From contig NZ_CP119566.1 in assembly GCF_029277445.1 (NCBI RefSeq), positions 696,501 through 760,500 on the forward strand: a DNA stretch of 64,000 nt, read 5' to 3'. The position numbers and the translations under genes are program-made. A model generated the notes under the pieces. It saw only the letters and a program-made list of their open reading frames with translations. It did no database searches and was not told the origin of the DNA. The first letter of the stretch is position 1. Every line of letters starts with the position of its first letter. Of this stretch, positions 16,385 through 25,909 are shown one piece after another. This stretch comes from Pararhizobium qamdonense (GTDB taxonomy: Bacteria; Pseudomonadota; Alphaproteobacteria; Rhizobiales; Rhizobiaceae).

Positions 16385-18103
16385 ATGCGACGGCACCTTT
16401 TAACATCGACAGCAGTTCTGCTGCTGGCCTTTACCGGGTCCGCATATGCGGGCATGGACGAAGCAAAGCAGTTCCTGGACAAGGAAGTCGGCGACCTCTC
16501 GTCGCTCGATCGCGCCTCCCAGGAGAAGGAAATGCAGTGGTACATCGATGCTGCGAAGCCTTTCGCCGGCATGGATATCAAGGTCGTTTCCGAAACCCTG
16601 ACGACGCATGAATATGAATCCAAGGTTCTTGCCCCGGCGTTTACCGCGATCACCGGCATCAAGATCACCCATGACCTGATCGGCGAAGGCGACGTCGTCG
16701 AAAAGCTGCAGACGCAGATGCAGTCGGGCGAAAACATCTATGACGCCTATGTCAACGACTCGGATCTGATCGGCACGCATTGGCGCTACCAGCAGGTTCG
16801 CAACCTGACCGACTGGATGGCCAACGAAGGCAAGGATGTCACCTCGCCGACGCTCGACCTGCCGGATTTCATCGGCACGTCCTTCACGACGGCGCCGGAC
16901 AAGAAGCTCTACCAGCTTCCCGACCAGCAGTTCGCCAACCTCTATTGGTTCCGGTATGACTGGTTCAACGACGAGAAGAACAAGGCGGACTTCAAGGCGA
17001 AGTACGGCTACGACCTCGGCGTTCCCGTCAATTGGTCTGCCTACGAAGACATTGCCGAATTCTTCACCGGCCGCGAGATCGACGGCAAGAAGGTCTATGG
17101 TCACATGGACTACGGCAAGAAGGATCCGTCACTCGGCTGGCGCTTCACCGACGCCTGGCTTTCGATGGCCGGCAATGGCGACAAGGGCATTCCGAACGGC
17201 TTGCCGGTCGATGAATGGGGCATCAAGGTCAACGAGAAGTCCCAGCCGGTCGGTTCCTGCGTCGCGCGTGGCGGCGATACCAACGGCCCGGCCGCCGTCT
17301 ACTCCATCCAGAAATATCTCGACTGGATGAAGGCTTATGCACCGCCGGCAGCCCAGGGCATGAACTTCTCCGAATCCGGCCCGGTTCCGGCCCAGGGTGA
17401 AGTTGCCCAGCAGATCTTCTGGTACACGGCGTTCACCGCCGATGCCGTCAAGAAGGGCCTGCCTGTCGTCAACGAGGACGGCACGCCGAAATGGCGCATG
17501 GCACCGTCGCCGCATGGCGTCTACTGGAAAGACGGCATGAAGCTCGGCTATCAGGACGTAGGTTCCTGGACGCTGATGAAATCGACACCGGAAGACCGCG
17601 CCAAGGCCGCATGGCTCTATGCGCAGTTCGTGACCTCGAAAACCGTTGATGTGAAGAAGAGCCATGTCGGCCTGACGCTCATCCGCGAATCCTCGATCCG
17701 CCATGAAAGCTTCACCAAGCGTGCGCCTGAACTCGGCGGTCTGATCGAGTTCTACCGTTCGCCGGCCCGCGTCCAATGGTCGCCAACCGGCACCAACGTT
17801 CCGGACTATCCGAAGCTGGCGCAATTGTGGTGGCAGGCTGTGGGTGATGCCGCAGCTGGCAACAAGACACCGCAGGAAGCCATGGATTCGCTGTGCGCCG
17901 AGCAGGAAAAGGTGCTTCAGCGCCTTGAGCGCGCCGGTGTCCAGGGCGATATCGGTCCGAAGCTCGCCGAAGAGCACGATCTCGAATACTGGAACAAGGA
18001 TGCCGTTTCCAAGGGCAATCTCGCACCCCAGCTGAAGATCGAGAACGAAAAAGAAAAGCCGGTTACCATCAACTATGACGAACTGGTCAAGAGCTGGCAG
18101 TAA
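16385..18103 (+). CDS. glpV: Glycerol ABC transporter substrate-binding protein GlpV
   Basis: A 572-residue periplasmic binding protein. A Sec signal peptide (LLTSTAVLLLAFTGSAYA) ends near residue 22 and is followed by a long MalE-like two-lobed domain. It is longer than the usual ~430 residues of CUT1 binding proteins, as is typical for the glycerol subgroup. GGGAGG precedes the start. It is last in the operon and followed by a strong terminator. Confidence 0.92.
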   Translation: MRRHLLTSTAVLLLAFTGSAYAGMDEAKQFLDKEVGDLSSLDRASQEKEMQWYIDAAKPFAGMDIKVVSETLTTHEYESKVLAPAFTAITGIKITHDLIGEGDVVEKLQTQMQSGENIYDAYVNDSDLIGTHWRYQQVRNLTDWMANEGKDVTSPTLDLPDFIGTSFTTAPDKKLYQLPDQQFANLYWFRYDWFNDEKNKADFKAKYGYDLGVPVNWSAYEDIAEFFTGREIDGKKVYGHMDYGKKDPSLGWRFTDAWLSMAGNGDKGIPNGLPVDEWGIKVNEKSQPVGSCVARGGDTNGPAAVYSIQKYLDWMKAYAPPAAQGMNFSESGPVPAQGEVAQQIFWYTAFTADAVKKGLPVVNEDGTPKWRMAPSPHGVYWKDGMKLGYQDVGSWTLMKSTPEDRAKAAWLYAQFVTSKTVDVKKSHVGLTLIRESSIRHESFTKRAPELGGLIEFYRSPARVQWSPTGTNVPDYPKLAQLWWQAVGDAAAGNKTPQEAMDSLCAEQEKVLQRLERAGVQGDIGPKLAEEHDLEYWNKDAVSKGNLAPQLKIENEKEKPVTINYDELVKSWQ

Positions 18104-18170
18104 CAAGCGAGCAAACCGGCGCCGGGTCATTCCGGCGCCGGAGCGCGCTTTCAGCACCCGTTGAAAATGA

Positions 18171-18208
18171 AACCGCCCGGAGAGATGATTTCCGGGCGGT
18201 TTTCGTTT
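18171..18208 (+). terminator. Rho-independent terminator of the glp operon
   Basis: AACCGCCCGG (18171-18180) pairs with CCGGGCGGTT (18192-18201) around an 11-nt loop and is followed by TTCGTTTGTT. A second self-complementary pair, CCGGCGCCGG at 18116-18125 and 18132-18141, lies between the glpV stop and this hairpin. Confidence 0.85.
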
Positions 18209-18230
18209 GTTAAAGTGTGGTGTGCGGCGG

Positions 18231-18953
18231 TTAGAAACGTGTCTGGCGCTTCACTGCATTGATCGCTGTGTGAAAGATGATCTTCATGTCCAGGAACAGC
18301 GAGAAATTCCGGATATAATCGGCATCGCAGATGATCTGGCGGATCGCCATCCAGTGCTGGCCGGCCGGGCCAGTGAGGCCGCGCGTTTGCGCCAGTCCGG
18401 TCAACCCCGGCCGCATCAGGTTGCGGTCTTCATATCCCCGCACGAGGCCGTCATAGCTGCGCCCAGCAGCCATCATGTCGGGAACATGCGGGCGGGGGCC
18501 GATCAGCGAGAGGTCGCCTAAGAGCACGTTCCACAATCGCGGCAATACGGCGAGACGGGTCCTTGTCAGGAAGCGTCCCAGCGGCGTGAACGGAGGATCG
18601 AGGGTATCCGTCGTCTTGCAGCGGAATGTCAAAAGTTCGAACGGAGCGCCGTCGAGGCCCGTGTGCAGCTGCCGGACGAAAACCGGACCTCTGCTGTCCA
18701 GCTTGATGAGGACGGCAATGGCTGTCAGGGCGGGAGAAAGCACGATCAGCCCCAGAAGTGCGCTGGTGGCATCGATGGTTCGTTTGATTGCAAATTGAAC
18801 AGGCAGGTTCGGGACCCGGACCGGGGTGAGGTAAAATTGGCTGCCGTCCGCGTGGGATTGCTCGCCGCGAAGCGTCGCGGCGCTTGCGGTCAGCGGGCCG
18901 CTGTCCACTGGGCGGATCAGCGCTGTTGGTTGCGGCAATGTTTTTTCCGTCAT
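18231..18953 (-). CDS. ExoY/PglC-type sugar transferase homologue lacking the catalytic Asp-Glu
   Basis: A 240-residue member of the bacterial sugar-transferase family (monotopic phosphoglycosyl transferases that start exopolysaccharide repeat units on undecaprenyl phosphate). A ~55-residue extension precedes the re-entrant membrane helix (about 62-84). SRGPVFVRQ, LWNVLLGDLSLIGPRP and RPGLTGLAQ are well conserved. However, the segment that normally reads RxTSLDELPQLWN is TRTRLAVLPRLWN: the catalytic Asp-Glu are Ala135-Val136 and the upstream Arg is Thr130. The FRSM-like segment is also changed (FRCKTTD). It may be inactive as an enzyme or have a regulatory role. It stands alone, convergent with glpV. 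Confidence 0.8.
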   Translation of the reverse strand: MTEKTLPQPTALIRPVDSGPLTASAATLRGEQSHADGSQFYLTPVRVPNLPVQFAIKRTIDATSALLGLIVLSPALTAIAVLIKLDSRGPVFVRQLHTGLDGAPFELLTFRCKTTDTLDPPFTPLGRFLTRTRLAVLPRLWNVLLGDLSLIGPRPHVPDMMAAGRSYDGLVRGYEDRNLMRPGLTGLAQTRGLTGPAGQHWMAIRQIICDADYIRNFSLFLDMKIIFHTAINAVKRQTRF

Positions 18954-19257
18954 GATTTTACATCTCGTCGGCTTTGGACAAGCAATCCGTTGTCGCGTCG
19001 ATCGTTCTCAATGAAGAATTCGCGGCAGAGGCGGATTGCTGTCGTACAGAGCGCCGAATGCAGCTGATGATGCGTCAGATGCTTTCGGGACTGTTCCGTC
19101 TTGGGCGCGATATCGTCCATTTTAACGATTTGTTAAAGAATAGCCTCTTTGCGAAAGCCTCGCGAATCCAATCCGTTGCCGTGGTTAATATGCGGCGGGC
19201 CGGAATTGCCCGGCCGGGCTTCCAACGAGCTTGATGTTTGCGGGCGGATTGCCGGTT
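18954..19257. other. Intergenic region without a supported gene
   Basis: About 300 bp between the sugar transferase start and the end of the next minus-strand gene. It contains an AT-rich patch (CCATTTTAACGATTTGTTAA near 19116-19135) that could hold the transferase promoter. Open frames here have no ribosome-binding site or recognisable product. I see no hairpin with a T-run. Confidence 0.4.
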
Positions 19258-20136
19258 TTAAGGTGCCGGAGTGCCCGGTTCTGTCAGGGGAAGGCCGCCT
19301 TTGCTTTCGCCGGCCATCATGCCGTCTATCATCGGCAGGCCATCCGTACCGGTGAGCGGAAACCATTTGCTCCGGTCGAAGAACAGGTCTCCCGGCACGT
19401 TGCGGTTCGGCTTGCTGATCTGATTGGCAAGGAAATTGTAGCGCGGGATTTCGCCGAATTCCCGTTTGAGCTGGATGCGGCTGCCGAAATTGCTGACATC
19501 GAAGGGTTCTAGCGCCTGGATTTTGGCAATGATCTCTTCCGGGTTTCCCCAGCGAACCTGATGCAGGAAGATGTTGGCGGCTTTCCCGGCGAGATCGGCG
19601 ACTTTAGCCGTGTCGGCTGTGTTTTCGATATTCAGTTTGACGCGAAAGGAGGTGACGCGGTTTTCCCCGTCGCCCTTGATCAGGATGAAAAGTGACGATT
19701 GCACGGTTTGAGCGGCGCCTTCCGCCGGAAGGTCTATCGACGAGGAGCATTCCCAATTTTCATTGTTGGCGCGGCTGCTCGTCCACTCCAGTTGGCCAAA
19801 ACCGCCGTCTCGCAACTGCTCGCACAGGGTGCCTGGATCGCTCTGGATCAGGCGGATGAAGCGCTGCTCTGCGGTCTTCAGATTGGCAAAGGCGTAGACC
19901 GGCAGGACCATGCGCGCCGGCGGCAGCCGTATGCCGCGGCTGTGCTTGATCGTCACTTTTTGTGGCGGCGGGGCGGGCTTGATGATCAGGCCGGGATAGC
20001 CGAGATAGGTCAGCAGCAGATCGAGATTGCGGTGATTGTTGGCAAGCAGGACCGTCGCCAGAATGCCGGCAAAGACCAGCCCGACCGCAGCCAGGAAGAA
20101 AATTTTTCCGGACCGGTTTTTTCGCGGCACGTTCAT
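19258..20136 (-). CDS. Single-span membrane-anchored protein of unknown function (DUF6030-like)
   Basis: A 292-residue protein with a basic N-terminus (MNVPRKNRSGK), one membrane helix (about 12-31) and a large periplasmic part. It is rich in scattered cysteines (Cys104 and Cys129 region) that could form a disulfide. It resembles uncharacterised rhizobial proteins annotated as DUF6030, but I name that family only from memory of its general pattern. The C-terminus is Pro/Gly-rich. It lies between a sugar transferase homologue and a small membrane protein with no evident operon partner. Confidence 0.6.
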   Translation of the reverse strand: MNVPRKNRSGKIFFLAAVGLVFAGILATVLLANNHRNLDLLLTYLGYPGLIIKPAPPPQKVTIKHSRGIRLPPARMVLPVYAFANLKTAEQRFIRLIQSDPGTLCEQLRDGGFGQLEWTSSRANNENWECSSSIDLPAEGAAQTVQSSLFILIKGDGENRVTSFRVKLNIENTADTAKVADLAGKAANIFLHQVRWGNPEEIIAKIQALEPFDVSNFGSRIQLKREFGEIPRYNFLANQISKPNRNVPGDLFFDRSKWFPLTGTDGLPMIDGMMAGESKGGLPLTEPGTPAP

Positions 20137-20393
20137 GGCGAGACCTGAAACGCGCAGGTTTCACCAGTCCTAGACATCATCGATCCGCATGCCCTAGCCA
20201 TCCGGCGCTTCCCGCTACCCTGGCGATAGGTATTGTCGAGAAAAAACAGACATATCAAGGTATAAAAATGACGGAGGCCTCACCATCGCGTGACGCTCGG
20301 GAGTTTGTCGCAGGAAAAAGCCGACTTCATGCGGATTCATCCCGGTATGGCCACCGGTAACCTGCGCAGGCATCGTGACTTCAGTTCTGCTTT

Positions 20394-20792
20394 TTACTGC
20401 AGAGCGGTTGCCCGGCTGGCCGATGTTTCGCCGCCGAAGATGATCACCGCAAACAGCAGGACGCCGGCGAACGTGATCAGCGATGCGATGGCGACAACGG
20501 GCTCCATCTCCGGGTATCCGGTCAGCATGAGGTAGAGTGCCGGCACCATCAGGGCGACCCCAGCGGTATAGACCAGATATTGGATCATCGCGATCCGCCG
20601 TAGGGCCTTGGCAGGGTTCAGCGCGTGATATCCGCCAAAGATCGCCATGGTCACCCAGCCGAGCAGATTGGCATGGGCATGGGCGCCGATGGCGCTGTGA
20701 TCCTGCGAGATGGCCATGTTCAGGCCCATAGCGATGCCGATGATCAGGAAAATGATGGCCGTGCGGAAATAGAGCGTTGCGATGCGTGGCAT
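20394..20792 (-). CDS. Small four-helix membrane protein with haem-copper-oxidase-like His motif
   Basis: 132 residues and four hydrophobic segments. The conserved DHSAIGAHAHANLLGWV segment (about residues 31-47) resembles the short proteins related to helices of cytochrome oxidase subunit I; the histidines are placed as possible haem or metal ligands. Function is unknown. GGGGAAG lies upstream of the ATG. It is 98 bp downstream of the channel gene on the same strand, so cotranscription is possible. Confidence 0.65.
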   Translation of the reverse strand: MPRIATLYFRTAIIFLIIGIAMGLNMAISQDHSAIGAHAHANLLGWVTMAIFGGYHALNPAKALRRIAMIQYLVYTAGVALMVPALYLMLTGYPEMEPVVAIASLITFAGVLLFAVIIFGGETSASRATALQ

Positions 20793-20890
20793 TGTGTCTT
20801 CCCCCGAAGTGTAACCCGTGGAATATTAGCATTCCCTCCAGCTCTGCGCGAGAAGCCAAATTTCGCCATTTCAAAACCGCGACGGGTTCG

Positions 20891-21697
20891 TCAACTTCCC
20901 TCGTCGGGAATGTTGAGGACATGGCCGCAGGCCTTGCAATGCACCGCGTCGGCGTCGTGGCGCTGAAGCCCGCATTGCGGGCAGGGGAAGACGACCTTGT
21001 GCGGCCGCACGATCGCCTGCGCCAGCCGCACGAACAGCGAAATGCCGAAAATCATCGTGATGATCGAGGTCAGCTTGCCAAGCGTTCCGGGCAGGGTGAT
21101 GTCGCCGAAGCCGGTTGTCGTGATGGTGGCGACGGTAAAATAGAGCGCATCGACGAAGCCCTCGATGCCCGCCGCCTGATGATAGAAGAACGCGGTGTAG
21201 ACAAAACCGGTGACGAGGAACAGGAAGGTGACGAAGTTGATGCAGGCGCGGACCACTTCTTCCCATTCGCCGTACCCTGCCCGTTTGATCAGCAGCGTGA
21301 ACACCTTGCTCTGGCCCAGCGACCAGATGCGCAGGGCGCGCAGGAAGGCGAAGTTGGAAAACTGCGCGGGAAAAAGCAGGGTTGCAAGGATGGCAATATC
21401 CACCCAGGTCATCGGCCGGGTCAGCCAGCGCCGGAAGCTCGAGGCGATCAGCGCCCGGGCGCCAAGCTCGAAGGCGATCAGGGCGGCGATGGCATAGTCG
21501 ATGATGAGAAAGGTGCTGCCGGCGGCGAAATAGGGGCCGACGAGGAAGAAGATGATAATGGCGAGATCGATGATCGCCATGGTGATCTGGAACCGGATGG
21601 CCCGCAGACTGGTGCCCAGATAGAGCATGCGCAGCCAGGCGCGTACACCCTGCAAAACCGGTTGTTCGGGTTCATCAATCTTTGCGTGCTTCGTCAT
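20891..21697 (-). CDS. Voltage-gated-type potassium channel with C-terminal zinc ribbon
   Basis: 268 residues. Six membrane helices include an S4-like FLRALRIWSLGQ (about 118-129). The pore helix and selectivity filter TTTGFGD lie at 193-199. After the last helix comes a short zinc ribbon with two CxxC pairs (Cys239/242 and Cys254/257) and a nearby histidine. It is expected to pass K+ across the inner membrane. The start at ATG 21697 is chosen because the domain begins there, though the ribosome-binding site is weak and an upstream in-frame start exists at 21769. Confidence 0.85.
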   Translation of the reverse strand: MTKHAKIDEPEQPVLQGVRAWLRMLYLGTSLRAIRFQITMAIIDLAIIIFFLVGPYFAAGSTFLIIDYAIAALIAFELGARALIASSFRRWLTRPMTWVDIAILATLLFPAQFSNFAFLRALRIWSLGQSKVFTLLIKRAGYGEWEEVVRACINFVTFLFLVTGFVYTAFFYHQAAGIEGFVDALYFTVATITTTGFGDITLPGTLGKLTSIITMIFGISLFVRLAQAIVRPHKVVFPCPQCGLQRHDADAVHCKACGHVLNIPDEGS

Positions 21698-21916
21698 GAA
21701 ATTGAGATAGGCTGGTGCGCCGGAGCGGTCAATGCTGCGCATGCGGGACGCAGGCATTGTTCGCCGCAATGGCCTTCGAATTCGCGGGCGTTTTGACCGT
21801 CGCAGGAACGGCTGGAATCCGGCAGACGAAGATTACATTAAGTTCACTTTATTTAGCTGTTGCAGGATGTATATCGTTGGAGAAATCACAGTCTGCAATG
21901 CCCCACCAGGTGCTCC

Positions 21917-24517
21917 ATGTCCGATCCAGCCGATAGAAACGATGAGCCCGGCGGCGCTCAGGTCCTTGTTCAGCGGGTGTGGCTTCAGGGCCGGCTGCTG
22001 ACGGCGATTGCCACGATCCTCATCCTTGCCCTTGCGGGCTACGCGATCTTCCACCTGACAAGTGAAGTCCGCTACGAAGACGTGATGTCGGCGCTGGACA
22101 AGACCAGCGCCACGGCCATTGCGCTGGCGATCGGTTTCACCGGCTTGAGCTTCTTCGCGCTGACCTTCTACGATGTCGGGGCGTTGATCTATCTGAAGAA
22201 GAAATTGCCCTATGCGGATGTGGCGCTGACGGCGGCGGCGGCCTATGCCGTCGGGAATACTGCGGGTTTCGGGCCGCTCAGCGGCGGCGCCATCCGTTAC
22301 CGCGCCTATTCGCGGCTGGGGTTGAAGCCTGAGGAAATCGGCGGCATCATCGCCTTTGTCACGCTTGCCTTCGGGCTGGGGCTGGCAAGCGTCGCAGCAC
22401 TCAGCCTGTTGATGATCGCTCCGGAAGTGGCGCCGCTGGTCGGCATGAGTTCATCTGCGCTGCGCGCCATCGCGATTTTGATCCTCGCCGTTCTTGCCGC
22501 GCTGATGGTGGCGGGACGGGACAATCGCACCCTGCAACTGGGGCAATTTTCGCTGCGGGTTCCCGATTCGCGCACGGCGTCCCGCCAGTTTCTCGTCACC
22601 GTCTTCGATCTCGCCGCCTCGGCCTCCGTCCTTTACGTGCTGTTGCCCGATAACGTCATCGGCTGGCCGGCCTTTCTGGCCATCTATGCGGTGGCTGTCG
22701 GGCTTGGCGTACTCAGCCATGTGCCGGCCGGCCTTGGCGTGTTCGAGACCGTCATCGTTGCAGCGCTTGGCCAGGCCGTCGATGTCGATACGGTTCTGGG
22801 TGCGCTCGTCCTTTACCGCCTGATCTACCATGTCCTGCCGCTGCTTCTCGCCGTCATCTTCGTCATCGGTGCCGAATTGCGCAGCCTCTACCGCAAGCCG
22901 ATGGCTTCCAGCCTTCGCCGGGTTGCGGGGCGGCTGACGCCGTTGCTGCTTGCCACGCTGGCGCTGATCCTGGCCGCCATGCTGGTGTTTTCCAGCGTCA
23001 CGCCGACGCCGGACGGCAACCTGGCCTTCCTGTCGGATTACGTGCCGTTGCCGATCATCGAAGGCACGCATTTCCTGGCAAGCCTGCTTGGCCTCGTTCT
23101 CGTCATTGTCGCGCGCGGACTTGCGCGGCGGCTGGACAGCGCCTGGTGGGCGGCACTTGTGGTTGCCGTCATTGCCCTGCTGTTTTCGCTCCTCAAGGCG
23201 GTCGCGCTGATCGAGGCCAGCCTTCTGGCCTTCTTGATCGTCAGCCTGCTGGCCACGCACCGCCTGTTCGACCGGCCGGCAAACCTGTCGAACGAACGGC
23301 TGACGCTGCCTTGGCTGACGGCGATGCTGGCGCTCTGCGCCTTCGCCGTGATCGTGCTGTTGTTCGTCTATCGCGACGTCGAATACAGCAATACGCTCTG
23401 GTGGCAGTTCGAACTGTCGGAGGAAGCGCCGCGTGGCCTGCGTGCGGTGCTCGGCTTGACGATCTTTTCGGGTGCGGCCGCACTCTGGAGCCTGCTGCGG
23501 CCGGCCAAGGGTCCGCGAGAAGCGTCGTCCATGGCCGATATCGACAGGGCGATCGCCATCGCGAGGGCGCAGGACATGTCGGACGCCAATCTCGTGCGGA
23601 TGGGCGACAAGAGCCTGATGTTTTCAACCGATGGCCGCGCCTTCATCATGTATGGCCGCCAGGCCCGGTCCTGGATTGCGCTGTTTGATCCGGTCGGCCC
23701 GCGCGATGCCTGGCCGGACCTGATCTGGCAGTTCATCGAGGAGGCACGGTCCTGCGGCTGCCGCCCGGTCTTTTACCAGGTGTCTCCCGCCGGACTGTCC
23801 TATTACGCGGATGCGGGGCTGCGGGCGTTTCGCCTGGGCGAGCTTGCCACGGCCGATCTGACGACGTTCGAGCTCAAGGGCGGCAAATGGGCCACCCTTC
23901 GCCAGACCGTCAGCCGGGCGCAGCGCGATGGGCTGGAATTCGCTGTGGTCGAGCCGGATGGCATCCCGGCCATCATGGGCGATCTGGTTGCGGTCTCCGA
24001 CGCCTGGCTTGAGCATCACCGTGCCAAGGAAAAGGGGTTTTCGCTGGGAGCATTCAATGCCAGCTATATTGCCGCCCAGCCGGTTGGAATTCTCAGGCTG
24101 AACGGCAAGATCGTCGCCTTTGCCAACATTCTCGTGACCGATGTCTGCGAGGAAGGGACGATCGACCTGATGCGCTTCCTGCCGGATGCACCAAAGGGCT
24201 CGATGGATTTTCTGTTCGTATCGCTGATGGAATATCTGCGCGACAAGGGGTTCAAGCGGTTCAATCTGGGCATGGCGCCGCTCGCCGGACTTTCGGGACG
24301 GCGGTCGTCGCCGGTGTGGGACAAGGTGGGCCGTACGGTTTTCGAACACGGCGAACGCTTTTATAACTTCAAGGGCCTGAAGGCCTTCAAGTCGAAATTC
24401 CATCCGCACTGGCAGCCGCGCTACATGGCGGCGGGTGGTGGTATCAATCCCGTTCTGGCACTGATGGATGCAACATTCCTGATTGGCGGCGGCGTAAAGG
24501 GAATTGTGAAGAAATGA
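21917..24517 (+). CDS. lpiA: Lysyl-phosphatidylglycerol synthase/flippase LpiA (MprF family)
   Basis: An 866-residue integral membrane protein. The N-terminal ~530 residues carry about 14 hydrophobic segments of the flippase domain (GNTAGFGPLSGGAIRYRAYS is characteristic). The C-terminal ~320 residues are the DUF2156 aminoacyl-transferase domain that attaches lysine from Lys-tRNA to phosphatidylglycerol. In rhizobia and Agrobacterium lpiA is acid-induced and forms an operon with acvB, as here. I start it at ATG 21917 (AGGTG upstream); an in-frame start 57 bp earlier adds a Cys-rich stretch without homology. The stop overlaps acvB by ATGA. Confidence 0.93.
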   Translation: MSDPADRNDEPGGAQVLVQRVWLQGRLLTAIATILILALAGYAIFHLTSEVRYEDVMSALDKTSATAIALAIGFTGLSFFALTFYDVGALIYLKKKLPYADVALTAAAAYAVGNTAGFGPLSGGAIRYRAYSRLGLKPEEIGGIIAFVTLAFGLGLASVAALSLLMIAPEVAPLVGMSSSALRAIAILILAVLAALMVAGRDNRTLQLGQFSLRVPDSRTASRQFLVTVFDLAASASVLYVLLPDNVIGWPAFLAIYAVAVGLGVLSHVPAGLGVFETVIVAALGQAVDVDTVLGALVLYRLIYHVLPLLLAVIFVIGAELRSLYRKPMASSLRRVAGRLTPLLLATLALILAAMLVFSSVTPTPDGNLAFLSDYVPLPIIEGTHFLASLLGLVLVIVARGLARRLDSAWWAALVVAVIALLFSLLKAVALIEASLLAFLIVSLLATHRLFDRPANLSNERLTLPWLTAMLALCAFAVIVLLFVYRDVEYSNTLWWQFELSEEAPRGLRAVLGLTIFSGAAALWSLLRPAKGPREASSMADIDRAIAIARAQDMSDANLVRMGDKSLMFSTDGRAFIMYGRQARSWIALFDPVGPRDAWPDLIWQFIEEARSCGCRPVFYQVSPAGLSYYADAGLRAFRLGELATADLTTFELKGGKWATLRQTVSRAQRDGLEFAVVEPDGIPAIMGDLVAVSDAWLEHHRAKEKGFSLGAFNASYIAAQPVGILRLNGKIVAFANILVTDVCEEGTIDLMRFLPDAPKGSMDFLFVSLMEYLRDKGFKRFNLGMAPLAGLSGRRSSPVWDKVGRTVFEHGERFYNFKGLKAFKSKFHPHWQPRYMAAGGGINPVLALMDATFLIGGGVKGIVKK

Positions 24518-25893
24518 TCTTGAAGACATTTTGCCAGGCCGCCTTTGCAGCCAGTCTGTTGCTTGCCGCAGTCCCGGCGCGGTCGCAAGATCCGGCCGCC
24601 TTCGATACCGGCATGATCCCCTCGCCGCATATCCTCATGCCGTCCGGCGACGTCGCTGCCGCCGTCGTCCTGATTTCCGACAAGGCCGGCTGGTCGGACA
24701 AGGAAGACACGCTTGCCAAGAGCCTCACGGATGGCGGGGCGCTGGTCATCGGTATCGATCTGCCAAGCTATCTGGCGTCGCTCTCAAAGGATGATGGCGA
24801 CTGCATCTACATGGTCTCCGATATCGAGGCGCTGAGCCAGCAGGTTCAGCGGGCGGCCAAAAACAATGACTACCGGCTGCCGATCGTTGCCGGTGCGGGG
24901 GCGGGCGGTGCGTTGGCCCTTGCCATTGCCGCGCAGACCCCGGCGGCGACGATCGGGCAGACGCTGGCGATCGATCCGGAGGCCGGGATCGCGCTGAGCA
25001 AGCAACTCTGTACGCCTGCCGAGAAGAAAAAGCTGGGCGATCACATGCTCTATGGCCTGACCGACGGGCCGCTTCCCGATCCGGTCACCGTGCTGTTCAC
25101 AAAGGACGCACCGGCCGATGGCCGCGCCCATGTGGCGGAACTGACCGCCAAGCATAGCGATATCGAGATCACCGAAACGGATGACGACATGTGGACGGCC
25201 TTTTCCGATGCGTTGTCGGCGCTGGTGACTGCATCTGCAGGTGAGGACAATCCGCTCGGCCTGCCCTTGACCGTGCTTGAGGCCAAGCCGACGCGCGATA
25301 CGATGGCGATCGTTTATTCCGGCGACGGCGGCTGGCGCGATATCGACAAGGAAGTCGGCGATGTCCTGCAAAAGCAGGGCATGCCGGTGGTCGGCATCGA
25401 TTCGCTGCGTTACTTCTGGTCGGAACGCCAACCGCAGGAAACCGCCGATGACCTGCACCGCATCATCGCGCTCTATAGCAAGCGCTGGAACGTCAAGCAC
25501 ATCCTGCTGATCGGCTATTCCTTCGGCGCCGATATTCTGCCGAGGACCTACAATCTCCTGCCGCAGGCCGATCGCGACCGCGTGGCGCAGGTGTCGCTAC
25601 TCGCCGTATCGCATCAGGTGGACTACAAGATTTCGGTGCTTGGCTGGCTGGGTGCGTCTGCCGCCGATGGGGCAGGCGATCCGGCGGATGACATCACCAA
25701 GATGAAGCCGGCGCTCGTGCAGTGCATCTATGGCACGGACGAAGAAGACGATGTATGCCCGACCTTGAAGGATACCGGCGTCGAAGTCATCGGCATCGAG
25801 GGCGGCCATCATTTCGATGAGGACTATCCGGCGCTGGTGAAGCGCATCCTGGATGGCTTCGATCGCAGGATTGCTGCGGGCGCCAAACCTTGA
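24514..25893 (+). CDS. acvB: AcvB/VirJ-type periplasmic lysyl-phosphatidylglycerol hydrolase
   Basis: A 459-residue exported alpha/beta-hydrolase. The signal peptide covers the first ~24 residues (AASLLLAAVPARSQ). The N-terminal domain has a degenerate hydrolase fold. The C-terminal VirJ-like domain starts near 262, with the SGDGGWRD loop, the nucleophile motif GYSFGAD (Ser about 334) and a C-terminal GGHHFDED His. In Agrobacterium AcvB removes lysyl-PG made by LpiA and is needed for virulence and acid tolerance. Translationally coupled to lpiA. Confidence 0.93.
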   Translation: MILKTFCQAAFAASLLLAAVPARSQDPAAFDTGMIPSPHILMPSGDVAAAVVLISDKAGWSDKEDTLAKSLTDGGALVIGIDLPSYLASLSKDDGDCIYMVSDIEALSQQVQRAAKNNDYRLPIVAGAGAGGALALAIAAQTPAATIGQTLAIDPEAGIALSKQLCTPAEKKKLGDHMLYGLTDGPLPDPVTVLFTKDAPADGRAHVAELTAKHSDIEITETDDDMWTAFSDALSALVTASAGEDNPLGLPLTVLEAKPTRDTMAIVYSGDGGWRDIDKEVGDVLQKQGMPVVGIDSLRYFWSERQPQETADDLHRIIALYSKRWNVKHILLIGYSFGADILPRTYNLLPQADRDRVAQVSLLAVSHQVDYKISVLGWLGASAADGAGDPADDITKMKPALVQCIYGTDEEDDVCPTLKDTGVEVIGIEGGHHFDEDYPALVKRILDGFDRRIAAGAKP

Positions 25894-25909
25894 GGTATAG
25901 TCAAAGACA

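Noticed and set aside
20267..20359. 30-codon frame (ATG ACG GAG GCC ...) on the plus strand
   Set aside because: A weak AAGG-like signal only, no hydrophobic or conserved features, and too short to separate from chance.
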